Below the pieces are notes generated by a model. That model worked only from the letters and a program-made list of their open reading frames with translations, was not told where the DNA came from and did no database searches. Below, piece after piece: positions 12,813 to 24,745 of a stretch of 64,000 nucleotides of DNA. The DNA lies in NCBI RefSeq assembly GCF_036417845.1, contig NC_089980.1, positions 111,997,169 to 112,061,168 on the forward strand. The letters are read 5' to 3'. The position numbers were made by a program, and so were the translations under genes. The stretch comes from Apteryx mantelli (lineage: Eukaryota; Chordata; Aves; Apterygiformes; Apterygidae). Each line of letters starts with the position of its first letter. Positions within the stretch are counted from its first letter, which is position 1.

Positions 12813-13304
12813 TTATTTTCTCTTCTCTAGTGGCCTTTTTTTTTCACTTGCCAGAGCATCCCAGTTCAATAAAGGCAAACTGGTTTTTCGATGTACTTCA
12901 TGCTGTTTTCTGGGGATTTGTAGCAGAAGAGAGTGCTGGAGAAGATAACCAGAAAGGGGTGTAGAGATGGCTTTAAAGGTAGGTAGCCAGAACCAATCAA
13001 GCAAAGCAAAACAAGAATTACCAAGACAAGTTTGACAACAGAGGTGGCAAACTTGGCCACCGAGTTGGCCAGGGCAAGCAGAGAGGATGCTTGTCTGCAA
13101 GATCAACGTAGAGGAGTTATAGTGGTAGAAAAGTTGAGACGTTAATGCCTGGAACTCTTGCTTGGCAGAGTCTTCTGGTTTTGCTTTCATGCCTGTGGCA
13201 CAACTACTTTCTGAAGGAGCCACAGGAGATGGGATTGATGGCAGGCTTCTTGACTGAGTGTATGCCTGAAGGATAAACCCTTCCTCCTTCCTCTGCCAGT
13301 AGCT
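12813..13304 (-). other. unrecognised open frame pair, possible coding remnant
   Basis: On the minus strand one frame is open from 13304 to a stop at 12813 (163 codons, with GTG and ATG codons inside but no obvious start). A second, overlapping frame is open from 13102 to 12866. The first frame contains ATGMKAKPEDSAKQEFQALT. The second contains ANSVAKFATSVV followed by KLVLVILVLLCLIG, a plausible membrane segment. A frameshift between them could join a polar segment to a membrane helix. An aaaataaa hexamer region lies just past the first stop. I do not recognise either reading. Roughly a couple of opens this long are expected by chance in 64 kb over six frames, so this is a weak candidate. 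Confidence 0.18.
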
Positions 13305-13969
13305 TCACCCTATTGTGATTTCCTGGTCATCTCCTTCATTTCCATTAAGTAATCCCACTGAGTGCACATGGAGCCCCCAGGGCAGCATGCGCTTTGTGTT
13401 GAATCGAATCCACAGGGAGACAGAGATCTGAGGAGATCTGCTCGATCAGACAGACAGAACGGACAACTTCACATTTCTGCATCTTTCCTTTCCTCCATCA
13501 ATTAGACCACTGTCATCCAGATTAGTTTGGTCCTGGGAGAAACTCTGCTTATTCCTACTCAGTATAAGCTCCTCTCTGTGACTGAGGCACCACCCTTCTG
13601 AAATCAATGCTGTAAAAATGGCTTCTGATGTGGTTAAATTTCTATAAGCCTCCATACCACTTCCAACGAGACCTGTAGGATACTCTGAACTTATTTGCAG
13701 AAATGCTGCTTTGTTGTCTAAGCTTTAAAAATTGACATAGCCATTGTCTTCCTATCACCTATACTCATCTTAAGCTTAAAAGGAAGAGTAATTCCAGTGT
13801 GATCATATCTTTCCCCCCCTTGTATTTCTCATCAAATATTTTTTTTATTCTTTTCTCCTGCCACCTTAGGGAGCTGATTTTCCTTCTGAACACTAGATTT
13901 TTCTTCAGAACATTAGATGGTTACTAAAGACTGCAGGGAAATCTTTGGTGTTTGCATTTTGCATAGTAT

Positions 13970-14170
13970 GTCTAGAAATTGGAAAGGTTGCAACATGATT
14001 AGAGAGCTGGAGAAAATGTCTAAAGCCCCTCAATCTGCTTAGGTTATCAAAAAGAAGATTGAGAGGTGACTTGACTGCAGTGTGTAAATGCTTCTTGTGA
14101 AATATTTTGACATTGTAAACTCACCTACAACAGGACTTTCATGATGATTGAAATGACTAGCAAATGCAGA
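13970..14170 (+). mobile_element. ancient CR1 LINE fragment, ORF2 C-terminal region
   Basis: The block gattagagagctggagaaaa (14000 on) and the block around 14040-14095, containing agattgagaggtgacttgac and cagtgtgtaaatgcttct, match the degenerate C-terminal ORF2 segment of old CR1 copies (the 'arg-leu-arg-gly-asp-leu' region that precedes the 3' UTR). There is no open frame. It may be the same insertion as the piece at 14490-14775, with about 300 bp of diverged sequence between. Confidence 0.6.
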
Positions 14171-14489
14171 TAGTTTCAGCCAAAAGCTGAAAAGCTTCTA
14201 ATTTGGGGTCTTTTAAAGCTAAAGTTTATTCCATTGTTTGAAAATAAGATTTTAATTTAAAAATCGACCTAAGTGAAAAAAGATCAAATAAAAGAGCCAA
14301 CCTAAACATTTCAAATTGATCCAAACCTTTTGTTTGATAGTTTCATGGCAAAACTTAAAATAAATTTGATCTGTTTTGAACTGAATAAAAATTGTTTTCT
14401 GTTTTTCAGTTTGGCCATTGAACTGAAAATCCATTATTTTTTCAGATACAAATACAAACTCTTAAACCAAGCAGAGGCAGACATAGCAA

Positions 14490-14775
14490 GAATTAACAAC
14501 TGAACTTTGAAAGAAAACACAGTCAGATTAGAAATGAAATGGCACACCTTAATCAGGAGGATGTTTTAACTGGAACAAACCAATAAAGGGAAGTTTTGGA
14601 TTTTATATCTTTCTAACTGAGACTGGATGTCTTCCTGAAAGACTTACATTAGTCAAACACATGTTAGTGGGCTCAGCAGAAATGGTAACTAGGTGAAATT
14701 CAATGCCTTGTGCTAAATAGAACAAGACACTGAATGAGCCCATGATCCTATCTCGTCTGTGAATCTATTAATCTG
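14490..14775 (+). mobile_element. ancient CR1 LINE 3' end, second tail type
   Basis: Blocks in order are agattagaaatgaaatggca, an actgagactggatgtcttcc block at 14617, then gccttgtgctaaatagaaca and the ending cgtctgtgaatctattaatc. This is the 'ctatgaatcta' tail type of old amniote CR1, different from the tail at 11575-11750. It is heavily diverged and non-coding. Confidence 0.65.
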
Positions 14776-17059
14776 CTTTGTGAAGCCCCTACTACTAGCA
14801 TGCTATGCAGTGGTAAACACTGCAGTGCTCTGCGGCTGTTTTCCCTATGGGTAGATTCATATTCATGAAATCCGTAAGGTCACCACAGCATGGATAACTC
14901 TTAAGGACCCTGAAGGCAAATACCTGGGCCGATTCATTATGTTGATACTAACAGTTCTACCAGTCCAGCTGTCACTGTGTTAATTATTCCAGTGCTAAAG
15001 AGACATCCCCTGCAGTGGGCTTTGTACTCTGAAGTTAATGTAATCAAAAAAGCAACGAGACTCTGGGATCATCTAAGTGTTCTCGGGTATACAAATAACC
15101 ATGCATTTCTGTTAATAGAAAAGTTAGAGAATGGCCTACCCACATTTTAACTTTAGAGTTTGACTCATATATGATAAGAAAGAGAGGGAAAATTTAACCA
15201 TTATTAACATCATCATTTTTCAGTTTTAGTCTATTTAAAAAAAATGTTTAATAACTATTTAAGGCTTTCCTGTCAGAACCTTTTAATGTAGCCATAACCT
15301 TCAGATGCAACATTCTTAAGCCCTCTAATTTTTGGCTTTGTGATTTGAAGAAGCTCAGCTTAAAAAAAAAAATCCTAAAAGAATTATTCTGAAGATCTCT
15401 TCAGAATATGCAAAATATTTAAGTTCATTTAAACTCTCGTGTAAGAAGTTATAGGAAATTAATAAAAATATACATCTAGGGTAAGATTGTTGAAGTAATC
15501 AGGGCAATGGACCACTCAGGGAGAAGACCCAGCCTTTGTCTGAATGAGGACTCAAGCTTAATGTCTACCTGGGAGAAGGAAAAATTATGAAACAAAAGGA
15601 CACATTTTCAAAATTCTTATGAAGTGAAATCACTTTGTTCTTATGCAGTTCTTGTACCTGCATCCTGCTTTTTGGAATGAGTATTTATCTCTCACTCTAA
15701 AGAATATCAGATTTAAGACAAAATAAAGATTAACCATCTTCAGCAGCAGTAGTTATGTCTCTTTTACAGGCCAGCCAGCAGCTCTGGACTCCTCCAAGCT
15801 GCTCTAAGAAAGAAAGCATTTGGCTAATTGGACAAAGGTGCTTGGTGGAGCTCTAAAATAATCACTACCATCCCTCATCTTTCCCGCAATGCAACTATAT
15901 CTTTTAATCCTGTTTTTTTGGCAGAACATATTTAATCTCCTGCCTTCCATACTAAGAAAAATTGATCTGCATGTAAGCTTAAATAAAAGCCACTATTTAT
16001 AGTAGTTTAAAGTGATTTATATTGTCTAAATTTTTATTACACTGTCATGATAAATTTACAGTTCTGTTTTCAGTCTTTTGCTTTGAATAGAGACTCAGAC
16101 GTATACTTTGCTTACACTGTCTAACTACTAAAGTTGGATGATTTTTTTTTTCTTCCAGTAAGGGAACTCTTTACCCCTTCCTATCCTTTTCTAAAATACA
16201 TTTTGAAGTCATTCAGAAACAGTTGCAAATTGGACTTGTATTTTGTTTAATTGTTCCTACTGAGTGAAAAATAAAGACAAATTTTGTAAATGAGACATTT
16301 TCATTTGAAATTTCCAAATGCTTTAAATCCTGGGGTTCAGTTCACAGCAAGTCTAAGGTGCCCTTCATAACCCCGTTTTGCCACTGCCAGCACTCCCATA
16401 GTTAGGACACAATGCAGTAGCTTGGATATTTGCTTAGTAGATGTCCTATTCAAGCTCTCTGCCTGCTTTTTCCTTGGAGTGTTTTCAACCTTTTGTTGCA
16501 GAATATTGTGTGGTAACTCTCTCTACCACTTTTTCTCTCCCCATGAACTCCTGTTTAAACTCCTAATATTTGTAAGAAATAATTAATTAACATCATTTTG
16601 ATTAGTGAGAGGGGAAATAAAAATTGTATCATATTATATATTTTGGTTCTGTGGTCATATAGAAAAGTCAATTATTTGCACAGCCCACTACCCGCATGCT
16701 AAATTTTTGGATGATGATTTCCTGGATACATTATGTTGCATTAATAAAGAAATTTGATGTTGTGGTTTAGGTAAGGGGAAGTCTAAAAAGCTGGCTGAAT
16801 TAGTCACTGACCTAAGGACTGCTTGCTTCTAAGTGACCATTCCATACTATAACCTGGTTTCTTAATGACTGTTTTATTTTGTTTTAATTTCATGGTTGTT
16901 GTGACAGAGTGAATTATCCAGTGTAGGAAAAAGTCAAAGCATCTGTGTTCAATTAATCATTAATCCTCTCGTGGTTTGCAGCAAGCTGGGGTAGGAGTGG
17001 GGAGAAGGCTTTAAGGCCTATATAAGCCAGACTCAATTCACTATAGAGTGACAAGTAGG
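14776..17059. other. non-coding stretch with one perfect palindrome
   Basis: AT-rich with no exon recognised. Bases 15386-15407 form an inverted repeat with 10-bp arms around TC. Around 16940-16970 there is a cluster of homeodomain-type cores (aattaatcattaatcc). Confidence 0.55.
15386..15407. repeat. 10-bp perfect inverted repeat
   Basis: The arms ATTCTGAAGA and TCTTCAGAAT are exact reverse complements separated by TC. No terminator or mobile-element context is visible. Confidence 0.9.
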
Positions 17060-17470
17060 TTTCAGAAGTTTCTGAAGTGTCAAGAGGAAAACTTTTATAA
17101 TGTGAAAGCATAGACTTTGAGGCATGTGAAATAATCCTTCCATTCTGATCAAGTCTGACTTTGTCCAGCTTTGGGCATCACATTCAGGAAAAATGTAGTT
17201 CAAATAAAAAAGGTCCAAAGGACAGCAGAGGGAGTAGTCTGAGATCTTGAAGGTATGGTCTACCAGGAAAGAATGAATGAATTGTAAGTGTTAAGCTTAA
17301 AGAAGTGTACCTAATGGGAAACCTTGAAATAAACAAAGAAGAAAAAAATCTGATCTCTCTGTCAATGAAGGAGAGATCAAAAAGTAATAGGTTGAAACTA
17401 CAGCATGGAAGGTGGAAGTTAACAACAGGAAAACCTTCCAGTGATTAGGCAATGAAATAAAACCATGTTC
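17060..17470 (+). mobile_element. ancient CR1 LINE fragment, ORF2 C-terminal part
   Basis: The stretch around 17158-17250, with tttgtccagctttgggcatc and aaaaaggtccaaaggacagc, then ggaaagaatgaatgaattg, is the recurrent CR1 segment that encodes the 'tyr-cys-val-gln-phe-trp' to 'arg-leu-lys-glu-leu' region. A later block, agtaataggttgaaactaca, and the block ggaagttaacaacaggaaaa fit the following 'gly-leu-lys-leu ... arg-lys-asn' part. The frame is destroyed. The copy is old and lacks the 3' tail. Confidence 0.72.
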
Positions 17471-20400
17471 CCACATTCCTATTAATGAGAAATTTCATAC
17501 TGAGCCACTCCATCTCTTAGTCCCCTCCTTACCAACAGAAAGAGTGGCTTTGCAGCACACCCAGAAGGCAGTCCTGAGAAGGTCATTGCTAATGGTTGAT
17601 TTATTTTAATTAGATGAAGAAAAGAAAAAGAATGGAATGATCAAAACTACGTTTTTCAGTTTTGTTGGCCAAAACATGATGTTTCATGTCAAAATATCTC
17701 ATATCATGTGCGATAAAATATTTTGGGTACCTTTAAGAAAAGTGATGAATAGGGAAGTCTAACTACAGTATTAAGAAAATTGGAAATATGTCTAATATCC
17801 AGCAGCCTAGAGCTATTAAGTAGTGGTGGAACTGCCTCAGTTTCCAAATCTTCAGCCTCTCAGAAGTGTCCTGTCCACAAGACAAGCAGGTATACTATGT
17901 TAGAGGGCCAAACTCTTAACAATTTCTGTTAACATTGTTCTACTTTGTAGGAGTGACTGAATACTCTGTGAGTGAAGCGTGTCTAGATTTGCTAACTCTC
18001 AGCTGAGTGTTAGTGAGAACCAAGAAACAGAGAATCTTTCTCTCTCCAGTTTGGCAAATAATTAAATACGCACTGTAAAATGGAAATTTTGAAAGTTCAT
18101 AGAAGGGATAAAGAGGGACATACCTCAAAAACACCTAGGGTTAACACTGTCCCGACCATCTTTCAACATGTGTGCCCTGAATCAGACAGATTCCAATTTG
18201 GTCCTCTGCCTGTAGATGAATGTTCTACAGTTTAGACCCATGATTTCCAAATCAGAAAATAAGGTGTGAGCACAATGAAAATGAGTTGCCAAGGCCAAGC
18301 TCTGGTCCTGCAGGGCAATAGCAGCAGCAGTCTTGGGGCTGGGCTAGGGAAGGCAGGAGGGTGAGGAGCTGCATCCACTAAAGCATGGAACAGGGCCAGT
18401 TTTCTCTGAGCTGATTCTCAGCAATATAAATCCTGGGAAACATTACTCTTCTGAAGTGAGTGCTTTTCAGTCCTACCCTTAAAAATATTGAGACAGAGAT
18501 AGGCAGTAACTCTGGTCTAGTTAAGTTACTAACCAAGTGGTGGGCACCTGCGTTTCAGTGCCTGTTCTAGTGGGAATGTGTTTACGTAAAATAGAATAGC
18601 TTCCACAGAAGCAGCTGGGTCTACCCATTTCCTCTCAGAAGGCTTTCTAACTTTTAAGTTTCTCTTTAAAGATGGGGCTTAAAATCCTTTTACCCGGAAA
18701 ATTCATTAGCTACTGTCTACATTAGTACTTTAACCCCTGAGCTACCAGATGAAAAGAGCAGAGGAAGGATCTTCACATCATGACTAGATGTTTTTTTGAA
18801 AAATTTAACATGGAAAAAAAACCATGAATGAAACTGTTGTGCAAATTCAGTGGAATTGATGTACAGTTTTTGGGTGACTGAAACTGAACTTTTCAGGGGG
18901 AAAAAAAAAGGACCTTCCTACAGCTGGAAAAATGTTGTCAAGATGTTTTTCTAGCACTTTTGATTATATTACAGAGTTAATGCTTAAGACACTTAAGCTT
19001 AAGGTTAAATTTAATGTCTGAACATGCTCACTGTGAATGCAATATCTTCATTCTTTTCTAGAAAGATAAGAGCTGAGAACAGCTGTTAGCCTCATGAGAA
19101 CAATGTCTTAAGTATCAATTAGCTGTTTGCTGCTGTTTTAAATGGTTTCAGGACCCTTGTGCAAGATTCTTTGTAGTTTCTTTTACAGAGAGACCAAAAA
19201 ATTAACTATGTCACGATCCTAGAATATAAAGACCCAAAGCAAAAAAAGACATCCTGTTTTATAATTAGGACACAATATGTGAAAATACTTATTCTTTTCA
19301 GCTTTGCCTACTGATGATTAAAATGCAATACCAATTGCTTCCAATTCTTTATATCATGACGGTCCTTTTCCTTCTTTATCCATTTATCAAGGTGCCAGAG
19401 TACTAGAACAGTCTCCTGATCCATTTATGGCTTATAAGGACAAATTTAAAATAAGATCTCCACCCTACTTATTGCTTAGCTTATTAACATTTGGAGAGCA
19501 ACTGTGGTCTAGTCAAATGTGAACACTGGTAAATAGAGTTTATTCACCCTAATTTCAGGTATGTAGAACCTACACATTTCTCAGACAGCCCAAGCAAGTA
19601 CCTATCCACTCCTTAACTCCCCAAAGCAGACCACAATTGTTTTTTCAGTCATGGATCCTTACTCCTGTCCAGAGTTGTTTTTCTTGTTTTTTCATGGTAG
19701 ACCTCCATTACATGGCTACCAATGATGGTATTGAAAATCAGCATGGTGAGGAAGGTGAGATCACCAGAAAGGTTGGAAAAGCATAAAGAGAAAAGCTCGC
19801 AATAGGCAATATTAGTGGAAGCCTGAAAAAAATGTCTGCACAATAGAAATAAAGGAACATATCTGGTATTTTCTCTTTCTATGTCAGTGTTCATTGCTGT
19901 CACTCCTCATTCATTTCAAGAAAGAAGCTTGCCCAGTTTAACTTACTTTTTTATATTAAAAGCAAACAGAATGGATACTACTAAACAGCTCTAAGCATAG
20001 TTATTAATGGGAGAAAAAAGCTGTAAGAACCTGAAGAGTAGATGACGGGCTGTTGAAGCCTAGAGCTGTGACAATGCTTGTTGGAAAGTCTGGAACAGCA
20101 GGGAGGAAAGTGGCAGCCAAGAAACCTGAAAAATACTCAAAACACTATCATAAAGACCTTTTTCTAATAATATGTTTTTAATTTTAATAATATGTCATTA
20201 TTTGGTTTATTTCTTAGGGTTCTATGTTTATTGTAAAGCATTCCTTGAAGCTATCAGTCTATGGGAGCTCCCCTAAAAGCCCTTAACATGCAGCTTTAGT
20301 GGTTTGCCTCTGGTTTGAGAGGGCACATTAATAACCACATACTCCTATAGGCATTAAATAGGCCACCCACAATTTTCACTCTCCTAACAAGGAGATTCCA

Positions 20401-21806
20401 CGTTTCTATCCACTCTTTATGGCAGCCAGCCGAACAGGAATGATGTCAGGGGGTGCAATGAAATGCCATGCGCATCTCTTGACTCCTGTCTCAGGGAGAA
20501 TCTTTTCCTGTTAGACAGCTATTCATACAGGCAGGGAACACTAAAGTGGAGTTGATTTAGTGCTGACTAGAAAGGAAGAGTGCCACCTGCCAAATCATCA
20601 TTAGCAGACCTGGCTGCCAGCCAGTGCTGTCGCCCTTTGGTCACGTCTGCATACACATGACCTACAAGTTGCTCTAATTACTCCTATCTCTAGAGTTTAT
20701 CACCAACACACACAGCATGCCTGTGACCTATGAGCCACTGTCTGCAGTGGACAACTGCAGCCAGGGCTCTGCAGCTCCCTTTTCTGGCTGACTCCAGAGA
20801 GTTCAGGCTCGCTCTTGTAATTCTGTAGTCTTCCCATCCATGTCCTGCCAGTTCTGCTGTCTCTGTCCAGAAGTAGACATGAGGGCACATACGAGGTTTT
20901 TGAGGAAGTGCACGTGTGTGTGCATATGTGCGTGTGCAGAAGCTTTATTACAGGCAGCGTTGGCAGCTCAGTTTATTTCAAGTTGCTTGACACTTTCCAC
21001 TATAAAATCTTGTTTTCAGTTGCTGAAATTTAACCATTTGGGCTGAAATGTTCCAAGCCAATAGCTCACCTCACATTCAAATGATCATATGGGGCATATA
21101 TTTATTTACTTGAAGATTTCAGCTAAATCTCTTTAGTGGTCCCCTGAAAGTTAGGGAGACCAATGCATTCTTTACAAGCAATACAATTCTGTTCCCACAT
21201 TAAAACAAAACAAAACAAAAAAACAGTTCTCTGGTGAGTTTTTCTTTGAAAATCCCTCATGCCTTCACACTAGCAGGGATGACTTACTGCCAATTCAGCT
21301 GGCATATCAGTGGCCTCTAGTCTATGGGGCTTTCAGTGATAATGTGCCCAAGTCTGACTGAGAGTTAAGCCAGCTTTGAAGGCATACATATCAGAAATTG
21401 CAGCCTGCCTTGTAATTGCAACTTAGTTTGCTGTTGCTGCAGCCACATCAAAGAACAAGAACTGGTTGTAGGCTGCTCATTAGTGTCTCTCGACTGAAAG
21501 TGTCTAGACTGCACTGCCGTCGAAACTCAGGTGTGTCCATGCTACACTTCAAATATGACATCTATCCTACAAGTCCTTAGGATATGCCTTACCAGGCATC
21601 ACACAGTCACCAGATATCCAATAACTGCAGATAAGAGATTATTCCTGTGGCTACTTCTCAGTGATCTAAACTGATGTTACTGCAGCAGGGCCAGGTACCG
21701 TCCTTTAGCTCTGAGCCCAAGTGACATGGCCTTGCTGCATTCATAGCACATAAGAGTTGACCCTGCATTGCCTGTGAGTCTTGTGAAGTGCTCTGTTAGC
21801 CTCACT

Positions 21807-21811
<5 letters not shown>

Positions 21812-21845
<34 letters not shown>
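21812..21845. repeat. (TG)n microsatellite
   Basis: About 17 uninterrupted TG units. It is likely to be length-polymorphic. Confidence 0.95.
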
Positions 21846-21848
<3 letters not shown>

Positions 21849-22617
21849 GAGTATCAATTCAAAGTGTCTGAAGTACTGAGGGCTATGTTGCAGTCCATTA
21901 AAGCTGTGTTTTTGTAGCATGGCCCTTAATTAGGTGTGCGGCATAAAAGCACGTGGGAATGCCTTTGGACGCAACAACTACTGGGATAGTGAAGGACTGT
22001 GTAGAGTGGAGGAAGGCAAACTGGCCAGACTGACTAGACTATTTTGTACTGACTGAACAACGGATTGGTTCATTTATGAGCTATACTGTTGATTAAGAAT
22101 GGTTCCTGGCATGTGCTGTGTGCCTAACAGTGCCATGGCATTGATGAGAGAAGCACTAGTTACCAAGGAAAATCATGTTTAGGAACGTGACACTGTGACT
22201 GTGATTAGGATTAGGAGCAATGTGACTAGGATGTTGACAGGAGGGTGACAGCAAGAGCGGGATGTTCTAGGGAACTTGCAGGACAGAAGGTGAATCTACC
22301 AGCCCAGTGGGTAGCCAACCATGAGTCTTGGGATCCATGCCTAATGCCAGTGTAATATATATGTATGCATAATGTAAAAGGCTATGCTTGTGATAGACCA
22401 AAATCACTGTACTGAGATGGCGCTCTCTGTTGTAATATGAATTCACTACACTTACTGTGTTGGTCTGCACATGTGCAGTAGCCACTCATTCAGTATTTCT
22501 GGACATTCAATAGCTCAACCAGAGCTACTACTGTGATAATACCAGACAGCCAGAAATCTGGATAGCCATGCAGATGGCAGTGTACTCAGGTTTTTCCAGG
22601 ACAAAGATTCTGTGTGG

Positions 22618-22637
22618 AAAAAAAAAGGGGGGGGGGG
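22618..22637 (+). repeat. A9-G11 homopolymer junction
   Basis: A run of nine A is followed by eleven G. Such runs are error-prone in assemblies, so the exact length is uncertain. Confidence 0.9.
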
Positions 22638-24639
22638 ATATATGGTAGCCACATATTTAGTCAGACTGGTAAAGAGGCCAAAACCAAGGCACTTTAGAGT
22701 TGATGGACTGGAAGGGGTCACAGCAGGCAGAAAAGTCCTATCTTCCTAACAGCTATTCCTCTTCAGTCCAGAACCCAACATTCCTCACCTGCTATCAACT
22801 CAGATGTCAGCAAACACTAACAAAGTGAATTACCCTCTTCTAGTGATAATGAATAAAGAGGAAGACCACTCTACATGTGTTATCAAGTTACTTCATTTGT
22901 TCAAGTGGAAGAATTTTTGTCTGGTGTATTGGGAGATCAAAGGACAGTTACATAGAGTTTCTGTTCTCTTTGTTTTTCTTTTTTCAATTTCCTTTATTAA
23001 AAAAGCCCAAGACCCTCTTCATACATTAAAGAATTGTAATCAGATTGCATATTCAGATAGTCACAATTTAGGAAATTCCAGAATGAAAGGCATTGCTAAC
23101 TTCTGAGTGTTTATAATATTAACTTAATTTTATAAAATATAAACAAATGCAGGAAATACTATATAGTTTGCATCAGTTTAAAATATACCTAGATATTTTT
23201 AAAAAAGTCTTAATCACAATATACATCATTCTCTATTTCCTAATATGTAATATTTTAGCGCTGTGTCTACTTTACAAGGTTTTCTTGAACTTCTCTAATA
23301 TTTACTTAATAGATTTCCCAGTCAACTGCTAAAAAAATCCTGTTTGATCCTTTGTTCTTTCTAGAATTGTCATTCATGAGTAATGAATCTAATCGCTGAG
23401 GTATTTTCCTGCTTTATTTGACATTTTCTTTATATAAGAATCCTGAATTCTGATCCAGTCAGTCAAGAATTCCTTCAATCATAATTATAAAGAAATGTAA
23501 TTGAATACAAGAAGAAAATTAAATAATAGAACAAAATTAAATAATAGAAAGTAACAGGAGACTGAAAACCCAGTCAATTGTTTCTAATAATTTTTAGTGT
23601 TGTGAAAGAGAAAAATACAGCACATGATATTTTCAAGTAGAGCAGCTTTTAGAGAGCTTTTATCATGAGCAGCTGTCACAGATGGGTTATGTTAGTTAAG
23701 AAGATTCCAAAACAGGAAAGAAAAAAAAAAACATGCTTATATAAATGGGAAGAATATCAGTTTGGTTATAGTCTCTTTTACTAAGAGAATATATACTGTT
23801 GGGGCTGTCTGTATTTGCTTAGACATGAATAAAGGAAGTTTAGACCATAAAAATTGAGTTCTAAGCACTTTTTTCCATCTAAAAAACTTGCATCTATTCA
23901 CATGCTCAGTGATTAAACAGAACACAATATATCATTCCACATATTTTGAGGACTTTGTAGGAGCCTGGTTGAGAGAAGTGTTGAGAAGATCATGAAGCCA
24001 AAAGCTAAATTTGTTACTCAAAGGATAATATTTTATTGCCAGATTCATTTCTGAACTTTATAGATATTTTTATCCGAATGCATTACAAATTGATGTACTT
24101 ACTCATTTTTATTTGAATCTTTACAAACTTTAATTAAACAAAAGTGTTTCCCACAGAATTAGCATAGACAGTCACAAGCCAAAAGGTATTAATAATTTGA
24201 AAGTGACAAGAACTTTGTCTGACATGATCTCACACTTTCTGTTTGGTCATATCAATAGAATTAACTGGAATATATTCAGCAATTCCTGTTACAGCTCTTC
24301 ATGATGCTAGATGAAAATGTTGATTGTATTTGTCAAGTTCATTGCATAGTCACACAGAAGAACTAACTAGCAACAGAACACTGATTTAAGGAATATTTCT
24401 CTAGCCTAATCCATCAACATAATCTAGTAATAAACTATCCGTTTCAGTCCTTGCTATCAAGATTATGTCTCTTTATCCTCTCTAGCTAATATAAAGAATA
24501 TCAGTGCAATAATGCAAACCTTTTTGCTTTTATGTATAGAGGATCTTAACTACTAGACCTCCTTCTGATTCCAAAATTTGTATTCCTGACTGCCCAGTGA
24601 TGCACCTTCAATAGAACAGCCAATACATGGTTTTACCTT

Positions 24640-24745
24640 CTGGGAGAAGAAAGATAAGTATTTGAATCCCCCGGGTTAAGGTGGAAAATTAACCTTGGTC
24701 TTTCATTTCTTGGGTGCATGCCCTAGGCACTAGGATATTATGCAA
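24640..24745 (-). mobile_element. ancient tRNA-like SINE relic
   Basis: Read on the minus strand, an A-box-like segment (complement of 24727-24740, resembling tRNA 'cctagtggttagggc') is followed by a B-box-like GGTTAATTTTCC (complement of 24683-24694; consensus GGTTCRANNCC). The phrase order matches the tRNA-derived heads of old amniote SINE relics. The box sequences are worn, so this is a fossil and not a working tRNA gene. The far end is not definable. Confidence 0.4.

Larger units (their letters stand above)
17471..24639. other. non-coding stretch with simple repeats
   Basis: No gene or recognised transposon. It contains the TG repeat at 21812-21845, a TG/CA-rich tract near 20908-20938, the A9-G11 run at 22618-22637 and a 19-bp tandem pair near 23516-23555. 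Bases 20380-20640 have higher complexity and GC than the surroundings and may be a conserved non-coding element. Confidence 0.55.
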
